Program-made: the position numbers and the translations under genes
Part shown: positions 62,724 to 64,000 of the stretch, piece after piece
How positions within the stretch are numbered: the first letter of the stretch is position 1
Layout of the letters: every line of letters begins with the position of its first letter
Assembly (NCBI RefSeq): GCF_017745095.1
Contig: NZ_JAGHZZ010000006.1
Coordinates: 186,001 to 250,000, forward strand
Length of the DNA: 64,000 bases
Direction: 5' to 3'
DNA from: Sporocytophaga sp.
GTDB lineage: Bacteria; Bacteroidota; Bacteroidia; Cytophagales; Cytophagaceae
The notes under the pieces: generated by a model
The model's input: the letters and a program-made list of their open reading frames with translations, nothing else
What the model was told of the DNA's origin: nothing
Databases searched by the model: none

Positions 62724-64000
62724 ATGCCTTTAGGTAATACAGAAGAAACAATATTTAAAAATTATATAAGCAAACAGCCTTCGTATAATGAATTACTCGA
62801 TGAGGATGGGAATATGTACCCCCATTGGAAAGAGTTTTCTGAAGTATATAAAACGCTGGGTTACGAAGAATTCCTTAACAGAAATCAGTATCTTCAAAAG
62901 TTATTGCAGGAGAACGGAGTCACTTATAATGTTTATGGAGACCCTACAGGACAAAGCAGAACCTGGAATCTTGATCCTATACCATTTTTAATGGATAATA
63001 AAGAATGGAAAAAAATCGAGTCAGGTTTAAAGCAAAGAGCTCATTTATTAGATCTTATTTTTAAGGATATTTATGGTGAGAATAAACTCATCAAAAATGG
63101 TATACTACCAGCTGAGCTTATATACAATCATGCAGGTTATTTGAGAGAATGTGCAGGAATTCCATTTAAGAATAGACATGGGTTGATTTTGTATTCTGCA
63201 GATGTAGCAAGGAGTCCGGACGGAAACATATGGGTTTTGAATGACCGTACTCAAGCCCCATCCGGATCTGGATATTCCCAGGAAAACAGAGCCGCAATGG
63301 CGAGAATATTTCCTGAATTTTTCAATGAAGTAAAAGTTAAAAGACTTTCTTCCTACTTTAACTCATTAAGAAATACACTTAATTCAATTGCTCCAGCGAC
63401 CAATACTCAACCTCGCATAGTCCTTTTAACACCAGGACCGAGGAATGAAACATACTTCGAACACTCCTACCTATCTTCTTATTTGGGTATTTCTCTTGTT
63501 CAAGGAGATGACCTAATGGTAAAGGATAACTATGTATGGATTAAAACAATTGCAGGACTTGAAAAGGTTGATGTTATAATCCGAAGAGTCGATGATATTT
63601 ATTGTGATCCTTTGGAACTGAAGGAAGATTCTCAATTGGGTGTTCCAGGACTCTTACAGGTAATACGCGCCGGTAATGTAAGTCTTGCAAACCCACTTGG
63701 CTGCAGTATTTTGGAAAACCCTGGCCTGCTCCCTTTTCTGCAAAACATCTCTAACTATTTTACAGGAGAAGAGCTTATTCTTCCAACTCTTGCATCATGG
63801 TGGTGCGGACAACCACGGGAATTAAAATATGTACTCGACAATCTGAGCTCTCTCGTTATCCGCAGAATATATAGAGACATGGCTACAAGTTCTTCTATAG
63901 ACGCTTCTTCTTTATCTTCTCCAGCATTAAAGGAGTTAAAGAATCAAATTAAAATGAAACCCTACTTATATATTGGTCAGGAAAAAATTCTTTTTTCATC
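62724..64000 (+). CDS. Circularly permuted ATP-grasp protein (DUF404/407 type), 3' truncated
   Basis: An uninterrupted frame from the ATG at 62724 to the right edge, 425 codons, with no stop in the window. It starts M-P-L-G-N-T-E-E-T and has the family's Y-D/N-E-L region, G-x-x-P-x-x-W-x-x-D-P-I-P, Q-R-A-x-L-L-D-L-I, L-I-Y-N-H-A-G-Y-L-R, W-V-L-N-D-R-T-Q-A-P-S-G-S-G-Y and S-L-A-N-P-L-G-C-S. These fit the circularly permuted ATP-grasp proteins (PF14403 group), which in other bacteria sit beside alpha-E (DUF403) and transglutaminase-like genes; those genes could lie just past the edge. Such clusters are predicted to form amide bonds, unproven in general. Confidence 0.9.
   Translation, partial: MPLGNTEETIFKNYISKQPSYNELLDEDGNMYPHWKEFSEVYKTLGYEEFLNRNQYLQKLLQENGVTYNVYGDPTGQSRTWNLDPIPFLMDNKEWKKIESGLKQRAHLLDLIFKDIYGENKLIKNGILPAELIYNHAGYLRECAGIPFKNRHGLILYSADVARSPDGNIWVLNDRTQAPSGSGYSQENRAAMARIFPEFFNEVKVKRLSSYFNSLRNTLNSIAPATNTQPRIVLLTPGPRNETYFEHSYLSSYLGISLVQGDDLMVKDNYVWIKTIAGLEKVDVIIRRVDDIYCDPLELKEDSQLGVPGLLQVIRAGNVSLANPLGCSILENPGLLPFLQNISNYFTGEELILPTLASWWCGQPRELKYVLDNLSSLVIRRIYRDMATSSSIDASSLSSPALKELKNQIKMKPYLYIGQEKILFS

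Noticed and set aside
62788-62991. A 67-codon plus-strand frame near the right edge
   Set aside because: It is a shadow, in another frame, of the ATP-grasp gene that starts at 62724.
1-64000. tRNA, rRNA, integrase, intact insertion sequence or phage genes
   Set aside because: None was found by reading both strands. The spacers are uniformly AT-rich and hold no GC-rich cloverleaf or terminal inverted repeat that I could see.

Overview
The window comes from an AT-rich, gliding-type Bacteroidota, most likely a Cytophagales relative of Cytophaga or Sporocytophaga. Several large secreted proteins end in type IX secretion (T9SS) sorting domains, one of them type B and followed directly by a PorP/SprF-family gene. 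Shine-Dalgarno sites are weak or absent, and a few upstream regions resemble the Bacteroidota promoter TTTG-N19-21-TANNTTTG. The species is an inference. I see no rRNA, tRNA, CRISPR array, integrase or intact insertion sequence.

Layout. 1-14.6 kb is mostly housekeeping and metabolism: the 3' part of a secreted serine hydrolase with N-terminal tandem repeats, a frameshifted lipoprotein gene, a PP2C phosphatase, a two-gene hisG-hisD operon, a DUF1232 protein, a YheT-type hydrolase, an SRAP protease, a GH37 trehalase, a HerA-like ATPase, a BaiN-type flavoprotein and a PPK2 kinase. 15.1-21.9 kb opens a surface-glycan region: a CheY-like regulator, a sugar-phosphate transferase carrying a degenerate receiver domain, a GT2 enzyme, a hexapeptide acyltransferase and an alpha/beta hydrolase, facing a three-gene overlapping cassette (nucleotidyltransferase-kinase fusion, HAD phosphatase, nucleotidyltransferase).

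22.8-30.9 kb is a four-gene operon: a 1594-residue beta-helix/Ig-repeat protein with a type B sorting tail, a PorP/SprF protein, a GT-C-like membrane protein and a DPM1-like GT2. 31.1-39.8 kb is one 2884-residue secreted protein with a CE1-like esterase, a PA14 domain, an SGNH hydrolase, two malectin domains, FN3 and Ig arrays and a type A tail. 40.5-50.6 kb is a Wzx/Wzy exopolysaccharide locus (Wzc-like chain-length protein, flippase, GT, a 38-residue membrane protein, polymerase, half-length TolC-like protein) with two membrane GT2 synthases beside it.

51.1-64.0 kb holds a secreted metzincin-like protease, fabF, csaA, type II glutamine synthetase, two more T9SS-exported proteins (one a smaller esterase-malectin relative of the giant protein) and, running off the right edge, a circularly permuted ATP-grasp protein that has no complete ORF in the window.

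Together the genes suggest a surface-living polysaccharide degrader. Polysaccharide is made and exported by the Wzx/Wzy genes, and T9SS delivers esterases, a protease and carbohydrate-binding proteins to the surface. The most novel-looking points are the T9SS adhesin/SprF/glycosyltransferase operon, the pseudo-receiver sugar transferase with an inserted Cys cluster, the nucleotidyltransferase-kinase cassette, and two small genes at 10293-10448 and 42704-42820.
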